From Pseudisothecium myosuroides (taxonomy: Eukaryota > Streptophyta > Bryopsida > Hypnales > Lembophyllaceae): a stretch of 64,000 nt of DNA. A model generated the notes under the pieces. It was given only the letters and a program-made list of their open reading frames with translations, had not been told where the DNA came from and searched no databases. The DNA lies in NCBI GenBank assembly GCA_951799445.1, contig OX637291.1, forward strand, positions 6,140,501 to 6,204,500, written 5' to 3'. The translations under genes were made by a program, and so were the position numbers. How positions within the stretch are numbered: position 1 is the stretch's first letter; each line of letters begins with the position of its first letter. This document shows, in pieces, positions 26,749 through 37,817 of this stretch.

Positions 26749-27150
26749 AATTTCATCTCCAAAAATCCGTTTGAGATTTTGAGTCTCCAATCAAAAGTTA
26801 TGGACAAATTTCAAAATGGAGTTGGAAGAGAATTATTTTTGACATTTTCAAACATTCTCTCTAAAATTTGTCCAAAACTTTTGATTGGAGACTCAAAATC
26901 TCAAACGGATTTTCGGAGATGAAATTTAACTTGATTCAACAACTTTTTTTAGTTCAAATTTTTTTGGAAAAAGTTATTTTACTATGCCTAAATGAGGTCT
27001 GAAATTCTAGTTTTAACACAATTTCTATTTTTGAATTAACTATGAGTGGTTGAGCTCTTACTACATCTAATTTACTTATCCCACATTGTTTGTTCTACCT
27101 ATTACTACCCCATGTGTATATATGGAGCTTCTCTTCTAGCTTAATTATCA
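26749..27150. repeat. One-armed copy of the foldback repeat
   Basis: A hairpin (26749-26925) pairs TCTCCAAAAATCCGTTTGAG with its inverse, then one arm continues through ACTATGCCTAAATGAGGTC, TTATCCCACATTG and CCCCATGTGTATATATGGAG. The other outer arm is missing. It matches the palindromic copies at 51.74-52.57 and 53.03-53.68 kb. Confidence 0.8.
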
Positions 27151-27289
27151 ATAGAATTGAAAAAGATTTTCTCTCTAATTTCAAGACACCAATAAAGGAA
27201 ACTTTATTGTGGTTGGAAAATGTTTTTCTTTTTCAATTTTTTGACACATGTAAAAAAAAAATTTGTTGAGGTTAAAATTATTTGTGAGA

Positions 27290-27550
27290 GAATTTGAGGT
27301 TTGATGGGGTCGGTGCCTCGAAGACCGGTGAAAAGGACAGTTAGTGCCTTGAAGTTGGGTTGGAAAAGCCAGTCAAAGCCTTTGGCGAGCCACACCCAAG
27401 CCGCATTGTTTGCCAGTGCCATCCTCAAAATTGAGCGTGGCCAGTCATTTTTTAACACTTGGCGTGCCTGCCGTGGGAAAGGAAACCAGCCTGGCCACAC
27501 TCCCTGCTCGTATTGAGTGCCCTAGGCGTGTAGCTGTGCGGATGCTCTTA
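27290..27550. mobile_element. GC-richer island, possible truncated Harbinger-like element
   Basis: A GC-rich block sits in AT-rich surroundings. Its right edge reads GTGCGGATGCTCTTAA, whose reverse, TTAAGAGCATCCGCAC, resembles the GAGCATC-type ends of plant PIF/Harbinger MITEs and of the element at 40301-41085. No matching left end was found, so it is probably truncated. The open frames on both strands (71 and 98 residues) are not recognised. Confidence 0.35.
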
Positions 27551-29685
27551 AATCAACAACTCTCTTGATTCAATGACAGCTTTGTGATAAAGGAAATTCG
27601 AATGGCAATTTGTTGTCGTTGCTCAAATGCAAACCTAATTTGCAAAAAATGACCACTTGCATTCAAATCCTGAAGTTTGTAGTGGCTACCGCTAAATTGA
27701 CTTGAAGTCCCAATTTCCAAAAACTGAGAAAATCTTGGAGGAGATTCTAACCCTAATTTTTATAGACTAAACACAATTAATGACCTAATGTTTGTTCCTA
27801 CTTTCATCCTATACAAATTTATTGTTAATAATAATCTATATTACTATAAAATAAGATAAGTTAGTATAAAAATCATTCATTTATTGAAAATGCGCCACAT
27901 TGGTGTAAAATGCGCCAATATAGTGTAAACCCCTTAAATTACTAAAACCACTAATTTGGTATTTTTATACCATTCCAGTGTGTACCACAATGTTTGTGAT
28001 TCTACTAATTGCTTTTGTGTGTTTATTTTATTTTTGTGTTTGTTATTATTGTGTTTTCAATTTATTTCTAATGTCATTTTGAGTCCTAATATTTGTCCTA
28101 ATTTTCCTAATTATTTATGTAGTTTTTAAATTTCCAATTTTTTTTATGAATCCTAATTTATCTCTAATGCCATTTTCTACTCTAAGTATTTTGTTTTCAG
28201 TTTACTTTTTTGTTTTTGTATTTATTATTTATTTGGTTTGCAATTTAGTTATTGTCATTTTCTCCTAGTAGTATTTTGTTTGTTTTTTCTCACCATTTTA
28301 CCATTTGCCTAATTTGGTTACTTTACCAAATATTACTTAACCCCTAATGACCCAAGTGACCATTTTCTGGTCGTTGATCCTCTTTGTTAAGCTGCTAGTT
28401 CTCAAATTTTGAATTTTTTTTTAAAATAAAAATAATTTCTATAATATGAATCCCAAATGGTAGTAGTTTCATCAAATTCCAAATTAAATTCCGCCTTGTG
28501 AAAATTTTCGAAGTTAAATGGTGTATTGTAGATTACAATTCACTATTTTGGGTTCAATTTGGGCATAAACTAAAAATTCAGCCAACCAATGTGATTCTTG
28601 CCCACCTCAAAAAGGGTAGATTCAAGTACTTCAAGGACAAGACAAATTGTGTCCCATCCTTTTTTCTCGTACAAACAGCACTCTCATTTCAATGACCACC
28701 ATGCATTGCAAGCTCCACCATGAATTGAAAATGCTTGGAATGTTGTGAAGTTTTACATGTACATTTTCAACTCTCTTATCTTTCATTGAGCACAAAAAGG
28801 GCATCATTTCAAAATATTTTCACAAAGATATGCTCCTTCAAAGTGTACTACCCAATATTTTCATTGACCCAAATAAAACTTCAAATTTAAATATCTCCTA
28901 AATGATGCGATCAAATAATTATCTGAATTTTTTTGAGGTGCTCACTTTTAATGTGAAATTCAAGATCCTATGGTTACATTGTATCTAATCTTAAGAGTAA
29001 ATGAGCAAACAAATTGCTCAAGTTTTTGGCAATTTTGGCCCATTTTGAAAGTACAGTCACGTTCAGCTCATATACAAATTTTTAGATCATGCTGAGATTA
29101 TAACTTTGGAAGGCTCGTGTGCATTCAAAAATGAACAGAGTTTCAAATTTCAAATTGCTTTGGAATCACACTAAAGTCCATTTTATCATTATTACAAATG
29201 CACATACATAATTGAAAATCATGCAGAGAATTTGATGTTTTCTATACACTATGTACAATCTAGTGTTGTGAAAATTACAACTTTTATTCAATGGTACATA
29301 TACGAAATGAACCTTCACAATTGCTTTAGGGATACTTAATTTCATACACAATGTGAATTGCTTGTTTGATTTCTTGCTCGTTCTTCTCCCCAATGCAAAT
29401 TTTTTTGACTATCTTCCAAAGGTTCTCTATGAAATGGTAGATAGTATATAAAAGAAATCTATCTTCTTTTACTATCTTTCCAAATTGTTGTATGGATTTA
29501 AATTATTTATTTTTCACTTGTTCTGAAGTTGAAGTACACTTCATTGCAATTCCAACACAATCTGCAGTTTTAAAATCGGTTCATTTTTGAGAATGTTAGA
29601 GCTTCCTAACGTTGCTGAACTTTCTAGTGAAAACTAACTAAAAAATTTGTAAATGAACTGGGCTTGACTATATAGCCTTGGGTCA
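27551..29685. other. AT-rich intergenic DNA
   Basis: No gene is seen. A TTAACCCCTAATGACCCAAG motif near 28339, followed by GACCATTTTCTGGTC, is echoed near 34,830 and 37,055 (GACCAC-TTTCAGTC), marking another dispersed repeat end. Otherwise the stretch is low-complexity T-rich DNA. Confidence 0.45.
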
Positions 29686-30340
29686 TTAACCCCAAAATGA
29701 CCCTGGAATTTCTTGAGCTTTTAGGAATTTGCTCTAAATTGAATAGAAAGCCAACATTTTGATAAGTTGTATCAATTCTTTTTGAATTGTAACCATATAA
29801 AATCAAACTAGACATGTTAGAGATCACATTAGAAAAGAAAACACAACAATATCTATGACGGATTGAAAGATTATAATGTTTGATCATGAGGGTGTTGAAA
29901 TTGTGGAAGTGATTTGAAGTCTTTCAATCCTCTTTGCACATGTCAAATCAAAAAAGTTGGTCACCAAAAAAATACGAGGTTAAAGGGCCTAACACGCATA
30001 ACTCCAATCAATTTATGACTTCTCGAAATCTACTCTACAATTTTTTTAAATGAATTTCTAATGTGATTTTTTCTCAAAGATCTAGTGTATTTGAGGCTCA
30101 TTTCCAAGAGCCCTCAACACTACAAAAAGTCAAGATTGCAATGGACACCCATGCACAAAATCTTGAATAGAAAAATCATAATCAATCATTTTCAAAATCA
30201 GATTTTTGAAGCTACAACTAAGCTTCATAAATAATTTTTCAAAAATATAAACTACTAAAAATATTAATTTAGTAAGGTTTTATTTAATTTCAAAAATTGA
30301 TCAACAACACATTCTGTCCTCACGGTCATTATGGGGTTAA
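29686..30340 (-). repeat. TTAACCCC-family element, copy inverted relative to 7-kb copy
   Basis: It starts TTAACCCCAAAATGACCC and ends GGTCATTATGGGGTTAA. The interior is the reverse complement of 6990-7638, including the short ORF block (reverse strand 29887-29624). Size is 655 bp. Confidence 0.8.
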
Positions 30341-30411
30341 GGGTTAATGTCTTTTTTGTTTAAAACCAATAGTTTTTTCCTAGAAATTTCTAATACTTCC
30401 TAACACCTTTT

Positions 30412-30475
30412 AGAATGTGAAAAACTTGAACAAAACATATTATTTCACTTGTTTTGTTCAAGTTTTTCACATTCT
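30412..30475. repeat. Perfect 25-bp hairpin, 14-nt loop
   Basis: The left arm 30412-30436 (AGAATGTGAAAAACTTG...) is the exact inverse of 30451-30475 (...CAAGTTTTTCACATTCT). Surrounding bases are AT-rich and uninformative. Confidence 0.9.
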
Positions 30476-30808
30476 AAGAGGTGAACCAATATGGTGGCTC
30501 ACGATATTCATGCTTTATTTACTCCTGAAAACTTGTGTAGAATCAATATAATAAGTTTAAAAAATCAAAATCTACCATAGTAAAATAAATTCCACAAATG
30601 ATGGTCAAAGTGATCTTAAATTTTTAAGTTAAAAAAAAACTTTACCTTGTCTTCAAATCACTAATACCTTACAATCTCTATGGTCAAACTTTGCAAGAAA
30701 AATTCCACACATTCTTGTACTAGTCTAGTGCAAGATCACATGCTTCAATTTACGAAAAGAAGATTTTCTCAAAAAAATCACTCTTTGCAATATTAATGGA
30801 AATGGCAG

Positions 30809-31060
30809 ATTTTATTTTATTTTTTGAAACCAGGGTTTATTTCAAGAAAAGAACCAAGAATAAACGACGGCAGTCGAGGGCACAGCCCTGGAGAAAATGT
30901 CAAGACACAAGAAACTAAACATCCTCGAATGCTCATTTACACGAGAGACGACCTGCTTCAGTTGCGGGTCTCTTCAAGTTCCAAAGAATGGCCATGCCCT
31001 GTCGATTATCAAAGAACGGGGTACGGAGAGATGTGCTGTGAAACCTGCGAAGGAACTTAC
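30809..31060 (-). mobile_element. Retroelement 3' tail inserted in a TTAACCCC-family repeat
   Basis: About 252 bp is flanked by GAAATGGCAG (30799-30808) and GAAATGACAG (31061-31070), a 10-bp direct repeat with one mismatch. On the minus strand the insert ends in CCTGGTTTCAAAAAATAAAA, i.e. a poly(A) tail. Joining the flanks restores ATGGCAG/TTTTGAGTG, a phrase intact at about 56,492-56,510. It is a 5'-truncated LINE or SINE-like copy with no gene of its own. Confidence 0.65.
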
Positions 31061-31099
31061 GAAATGACAGTTTTGAGTGATTTTTAATGAAAAAAAGGC

Positions 31100-32147
31100 C
31101 TTGCAGGAGGTGAAGTCACTTGTCATTTTATTTATTTATTATATACTTCTTTTCTTGAAACACATGGACAATTTCTATTGATAAAAGGGAAAAAGTACAA
31201 CAAACCAGGGGAACAAGTCCGTCCTCGGCGGCAAATAGTCGCTTGTAATTTTCGTTTGCAAAGAATTTTCTTTCCTTCGTGCCAAATAGAGGAAAAAAAT
31301 GGCCCGTGCGGGCGCTTAGAACTATGGTAGCCGCAATGCTACGAATACTATTTATTGCAGTCATTTGAGGTCAACACAGGCACTTTATAGACAAATTAAT
31401 GCTCTAACCTATATTTAAACAGAACACAATTTCAAAGATGTCCTCAAAAACATTGATTAGATTGGGTGAATAGTATTAAATCGCTTAAATAAGACCTACA
31501 GTGATCGCCTTGTGCCGAACAGAATAAAATCTCCACGAACTGATTCGGTTATGGAAACGAGGTACGAGGAAACAGAGAAGAAACTCATCTTTGTATAAAC
31601 AAGTTGAAATTTTTTGCTATATAGAAAAAATTGTAATAATGCAGCCATGCCACGGGGCTATATACGAAAAATTTGCTACATACACTAGCTCCCAAATTGA
31701 AAGCTGTGCTAACCTATTCTCTCATCTCGAGATCGAAACTGTCATCGGCTGACAAGTCACTGTTCTGTTCCATTTGCCTGCACAGCCAAATCCAAAATTT
31801 GAGCATGCATCGTTGATATGTAATGCAAATGAATGTATATGCCATACCCAGTAGACGCATTTTCTAATACTGTAGCCTGCGATCTCTACCGCAAGGGGCC
31901 TAATAAGTACCAGTTTTGACATGAAGAAAAAATGCCCGACGTACCTGTCATGAAGAAAAAGATCTCCATTCAGTGGACTGCGCAGAGCAAGCTCCAGTGA
32001 TCAAAAAATGTTGCGGTTGCAGGCACAAGGATATTGAGCATACGCAGTGTCAAAAACGGTGTTTGCCGGGACTTGAATTGCAGTTCGATCTTCTTCAAAT
32101 GTTCCTCAGTCTGTACATTTTTCAATCAGTGATTCTGACATTGAATG
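31100..32147. other. LOG 3' flank and second retroelement-like tail
   Basis: T-rich sequence at 31118-31165 leading into TTTTCTTGAAACACATGG resembles the tail of the neighbouring insertion. Positions 31,500-32,147 probably contain the LOG 3' UTR. No other gene is supported. Confidence 0.35.
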
Positions 32148-33932
32148 TCACTGCCCAACACCAGCAATTGGAGTCGTTGAGTAACGTCGCACCACATGGC
32201 CACCACATGGCCTCTCCACTTGATCCCAGCAAAGTTTAGGGCCATATATCAATGTAGGCGTATGAGCCTCCAGCTTGTCCAGTAACTCGGCTGCAGTAGG
32301 AGCAGACACCACTATACTTCTTGCAGAGTTATCAAAAAACTCTTCCTCCAGCTGCTTGTCGAAAAATGTAAGCAAAGTATCATAGAAGCCGTCCACGTTG
32401 AGAAGGCCCACCTGCATTAGAACAGAACCATGAGGCATTAATGACCTAAATGCGTAATGCGGCAATCCGTAAAGTGACAGGCTCATTTGTAACGACATTT
32501 ACAAGTACAGAGTCAAGATGTTCAACGTACCGGCTTCCTGTGAATGCCCAACTGATTCCAGGTAATCACCTCAACAAGCTCTTCCAGAGTTCCATAGCCT
32601 CCTGTAATTGGACATGGAAGACGAAAATTAGATCGCCAATTCAAATTCGAAATCTGATGAATTCAAGGCATACGACTTACGGCAACCACGAGGAAACTAC
32701 TCCACTCTCGAGGTCATAAGCAGACCTGGAAGAGCAATGAAAGCATCCGCTTGACGAGCCATTTCGGCCTTCCTTTGGTGCATATCGGTTACAGCAATCA
32801 ACTCCCCCACAGTACTTCCTGTGAGCTGTTGACATATGAAGCAAACATTAAAGTAGAGAATCAACGCACGAGTAGTTCAAAAGTCTCAAGCGCGCAGGAA
32901 ATTAGAATGCTGGATAGACGAGTGTAATCAACTGTTGAACTACACTATAACTGATCCCAATGCAGTTCCAAATTCGGATGGTGTAACGCACCTCTTTGCC
33001 GATGAGTGCCTTCGGAATCACCCTGCAGTAAATTCAGGCAAACATGGAACTTCAAAATCAGAAAAAGAATGAAGAAGCAGTCGATGACTTTAAACAGAGG
33101 CTCGCGTTTTTGCAGACGAAATCGTGAGTTTTCGTGTATCCAAGTCACGTATGTCACTTATTGGTTCAACCAATAAGTAAGAAATGACACGCCACTAATT
33201 GTCCATGTTTCCAAAAAAAAAAATGACACACCACTTGTTTGGAAAACACACTATCTTGGGCAAACCTGCTGCGGTAATTACAACATAGGGGCAGCAGAGT
33301 ATGTCAAACTGACAAGTAAATGTGAAAAGATTAGAAAGAAGCTAGCAAAATGTATGAAGAGTATACCCGACCACATGACCGCCTCCAGTTTGAACTGTCT
33401 GCGCCACTTGGCCCATGAGGCCAATGCTACCTCCACCATACACCAAGTCGATCTTCCGGTTCACCTGCACCAAGTCAAGACCACAGCAAAACCTTAACAC
33501 AGAATATCATTCACCGAGAATAAACAAGCAATCGACTCAGAGGAAGTCCAAAAAACACTAATGCAAAACCTTTATTGAAAAAACCCTGTTGAAAAAGATT
33601 AAGAAATCGAAACAGCATGGAATTCTGTCTCAACCAACCAGGTTGGAACAATATCCTAAATCCGTTTCTCTGGTGTTTGTGTCAACAAAATGTGTCATCA
33701 AGAAATTTTTGCTAACAGAAAAGAAAAGGAACCAACGAGTATTCCACCATGCTTGACATACCAATTCGCGACCGAGGTTGAGAGCCTCGTTGGTGAACGC
33801 GCCCTTCTTGCCACTACTGCTCCCGCAGAACACACAAATCTTCTTGAACATCTTGGAAGGAAACATCATTCTCTCCGCAAATGGAACCACCACGGCTGCC
33901 ACCTCCTGCTTCACGTCCTGCTTGGCACCCAT
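32148..33932 (-). CDS. LOG: Cytokinin riboside 5'-monophosphate phosphoribohydrolase, LONELY GUY family
   Basis: Releases active free-base cytokinin from its nucleoside monophosphate in one step. Six exons: 33932-33762, 33464-33367, 33022-32992, 32825-32726, 32601-32531, 32411-32148. They total 735 nt, giving 244 residues; all GT-AG and in phase. Motifs in order: [16 protein letters not shown] (31-46), [14 protein letters not shown] (65-78), [29 protein letters not shown] (114-133), the LOG signature PGGYGTLEE (133-141) and [11 protein letters not shown]. Length matches plant LOGs. The 33932 ATG has A at -3 and G at +4; nearer ATGs at residues 22, 23 and 28 would give shorter forms but still keep the Rossmann core. 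The C-terminal tail after [16 protein letters not shown] is variable. The gene appears intact and active-site complete. Confidence 0.97.
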
Positions 33933-34357
33933 GATACACCTTCTTTCCAAATATATCCTCCGAACCCAAAAGATAACAAATATCTCGAACAAACACCGAT
34001 CGAAACTTTCTACTGAAGTCTAAACTAAGCGAACAACTGACGAATTCCTCGTCTCCGGAACTTCCTGCGAGAGTCTAAAATTTCGTGAACAACTGTGAGT
34101 TCCTCCTCACGACTGAAATTCGCGAGGTGACAAGAGTTGAAGAAACATTGACGTCGTCTCTACCCCTGCTTGAGCAGTCAATTCAACTCCTCCCTTCAAC
34201 CTGTTGCAACCCACTGAGTTTCAGCTCAATGAAGCTCTTGCAGAATGCTCAACAGAAAATGAAAATTTTGAAACGAGCAACTGAAGAATCTGTGTGAAGA
34301 ATGTGCGGGAGAAGCTGTTGCATACAAGAACACACCTGGGTTGAAGGCGGGACATAG

Positions 34358-34363
34358 TATATA
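34358..34363 (-). promoter_or_regulatory. Candidate TATA box of the LOG gene
   Basis: Read on the minus strand, CCCTATATACTA lies about 425 bp upstream of the LOG start codon, which would give a 5' UTR of roughly 390 nt. Position and sequence fit a plant TATA box, but no transcript data are available. Confidence 0.4.
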
Positions 34364-34479
34364 GGGAGTTGGGGAAGCGTTCCCGACCATCGGTCGGAGT
34401 GCGAGTCTTGCTCGTTTCAGAGAGTTCGTCCAGTGGTCGGGGGTTGGTGCAGCTTACGAGGCCATTCAAAGCTATAGGT

Positions 34480-37400
34480 TAATTTTGAAGGGCCACGACG
34501 AGGATTGTCAGTTACTTGTAGACCTCTTTAATGTCACAAGCTAGGTCGGCACCTGAAAATGCACGTGATTATATAGAGTTCTGGCTTATTGTGATGATTA
34601 ATGGAAAAGTGATAGGAAAGAAGTACTTAGTACTAGAGGGGTGCATAAACCCTTTTCACATTTGTCAAACTTTTTAATATTACATTTGGATGCAAATTTT
34701 TGTAACATGATGAAGTATTATTGTGAGAATACGGAATGAGTTTAGAATTGAATACATTGTCTAGATTCTATAAGAATTAGTGAAATAATATCAATGTAAT
34801 ACTAGTGAAAGTGATATTGTCTTTTAAAAACCCAAATGACCATTTTTTTTGTCATTGCCCCTTATTTCTTAGTTGTTAGTTCTCAAGTTTTGTCTTAAAC
34901 TTGAAAACAACATTTTCAAAATAAACTTTACAATGAATCAATTTAGCCTTACTTTCATTGAGATTTAGGTTAAATATCTTTTATTGTGGAAATTTTAGAA
35001 TCAAACAATTTTGATAAATTCTAATAAATGTAACAAAATAATTTAAATACTTAATAAACTTACTCAAACTAGAAGCAAGTTTACTTGTTTCAAACTTAGA
35101 AACCAACTTGCCATGACTATAAGAGAAGTTCAATACATGTAGCATTGGCTCTCTTTTGCGTAAGTTCCAGTCAAATCTTTTTACACAAAGCTTTTGTCAT
35201 CGCAAAGTTTCAGCCGCTTCAATCCAAAGTCAAAAAATGCCAAAGGTAAATACATCTTTTATTATCAAATACTGAAGAAAAAAATGATTTATAAGTACTT
35301 AAAAAATAATAGAGGGCACTTTACTCTGACTCCCAAGCCCCAACTTTATGAGTGTAAGTTTTAATTGAAGTTTCAAATTTGAGTCCCAATTCTACTAATT
35401 CAAGGCCAAATCCCAATTTTCTTGGATTTTAGAACGTGAATAAAAAATATTATATGCGGGACTTGAAGCTTCATAGTAAAAAGGCCAAAGTTCCAACTCT
35501 AAATCCCAAGTTCTACGCGTTTTCCAATTGCTTTAGTTGTTAGAGTGAATGAGTTCAAAAGAGCATTGTCATTGTTCTTTGCCTTTAGCTTTAGCTTTTA
35601 GCTTGCCTCTACTACTCGTAATGCCACCTATACGACAAGTCAACAATACTAATAAAAAGGAGGTTTTAAAGCACTAAAATATATTGTCCAAGCATGGAGA
35701 CAAAGGCCCATATCAATACAAGATTTATACCTTCGTGAACTTTTGGCAATGAATCCTAATATTGTATTTTAGTACTCCAAATCTTCTTTTATACCACTAT
35801 AGTGATGCCGCCGTCCTATGAAATGTAAACCCTAGGCTAGCTAGGAGGATACATGGACAAGTGTGGCTCACCAAATTTTTTAGGGTCTTCAATTTCAATT
35901 GATTTTTTTATGTTTTGCTAAATTTGAAAATTAAGATGCTAAATCATGAGAAAAGATTAAAAGATGGCCTCCATTGTTCACATGAAGTGGTCATAAGTGG
36001 GACATATAATGTGGAGGATTAGTACTACAGTCTTGAGTCTAACCAGAGCTAAGATGATGATGAAAAATAGCTCTAATATTTTTGCATAAAGGTAGCCTTG
36101 CATCCTTGCACCAAATTAATATATATAAAAATAAATTTTAGATTAGTTATACCAACTTATCCTATTAGTGCATAATTGCAGCAGTAATAGACTAAAGTAC
36201 TAAAGCCAAAATATTTTAAATCAATGCATGTTATTTGCCCTTATCAATAGGAACAATAAGTGGATTTGGACTATGAAATGCTTGTGACGAGTGCCTTTTA
36301 ACTTCTAATGGATGGATTAATTAGAAAGTGGTCACAATTGCAATATGTGGACGGAATTATCATTAGATTTTACATATTATTTTTCCTAAAGTCTAGGATA
36401 TTTTATTTTTTTCATTGACACCATATATGAGTCATTTTTAGCTCAATTACATGCAAAATGATAGGATTTTATGAAAATGAAAAGTTTTGCAATTCCCCAC
36501 ACATTTGCAACCATTGGGAGATTATGCTTCCAAGGAAGTATTACACAAAGTTAGGTAGATTAATTTCAAGACAAAATCAATTACAATCTACTCAATGAGC
36601 CGATGGCGTCATTGAGTCGTCAACCTATGTCGTCAACCTCAAAATTTTGTATTATTAATTGTAACCTTGTTGATTGTAAAGACTAATTGAAAAATAAATC
36701 ATTTGAATTTTGAGTGGATTTTTTTGCATCATACTCTATACAAACTGTTTAGTGTTGATTTAGTTTTGTGAAGAACAAATAAAAAAGTACAAATTGACTT
36801 CAAGTAATTTGTTCAAACTAATGAATTCTATAACTTCAAACACTGTAATACATGTTAATTAGTCTAATCAAGTTGAGTTCTCAAATATGGTTTGGAATCA
36901 GTCTCACAAAAAATTAATTGTATATTTTTTATTCAAAATCACAAAGCCATTTGAAATATTGTTTATTGTTAGAAAATAACTCTATGAGCACCAAAAAAGC
37001 TCACTTTAAGTAATGAAAGTCTTCATCTAATAAGAAAAATATTAAATTTAACCCTTTAGAGCCCAGATGACCACTTTTCAGTCACTAGGAGGTTGAAAAA
37101 TATGCATAAAATTATATTAATAGCACCTCCTATAAGAAGTGGGTGGTATAAAGCTCAAATGTAGCCAAAGTTTGCATCGGCATATCATTAGAGTACCCTT
37201 CTCCCTTGTTTATGGTTAAAAAAGGTTATATTCTAATAGATACCAACCCTTCCTCAAAAAAAAAATGAATCTTTCAATATATTGTTATTAAGACCTAGCT
37301 AAAATTTGTCCCTTGTAGCACATTTTAATGAATTTTAACAAATTTTTATCAAAATATAATATGAAAAATGTCAAAACAAAATTTCTAAAATATATCTAGG

Positions 37401-37724
37401 ACGTAATATTTTTGTTAATGATATATAATAATCATATCATGATTTGAATCTACAAAACTCTCAAAATACATGAATGTGCACTAATCATGTCTTGTGTATA
37501 TATGTGGTCATAAAAATGTGTTTTAACTAATATACAATATAAAATTAAAATGGTCATAGAAAATAAACTAGTTCTTGTCAAATTCCAAAGAATGGAAAAG
37601 ATAAAGAAAAGTCAATCATATTACCGTATTGAATTTTGCCACAATTTTTTTTGTTACAAACGTTAGTTGTGCCAAATAAGTCAATGACTACATTGACAAC
37701 TTTTAGTGTGATGTATTCAAAGGC

Positions 37725-37727
<3 letters not shown>
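34480..37727. other. AT-rich intergenic DNA
   Basis: No gene is seen. Repeat phrases shared with 28.3 kb occur near 34,830 (AACCCAAATGACCATTTTTT) and 37,050 (TTTAACCCTTTAGAGCCC), probably decayed ends of dispersed elements. A 20-bp near-repeat, TCAACCTATGTCGTCAACC, lies near 36,620. Confidence 0.45.

Positions 37728-37814
<87 letters not shown>
37728..37814. repeat. (TA)n microsatellite, about 43 units
   Basis: An 87-bp uninterrupted TA run. It creates a spurious ORF of alternating tyrosine and isoleucine codons. Confidence 0.98.

Positions 37815-37817
<3 letters not shown>

Noticed and set aside
30824..31087. 87-residue ORF containing YTRDDLLQL, which fits the eIF4E-binding pattern Y-x4-L-hydrophobic
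   Set aside because: It lies almost entirely within a poly(A)-ended insertion on the opposite strand, with a duplicated target site, so the motif is most likely chance in antisense retroelement DNA.
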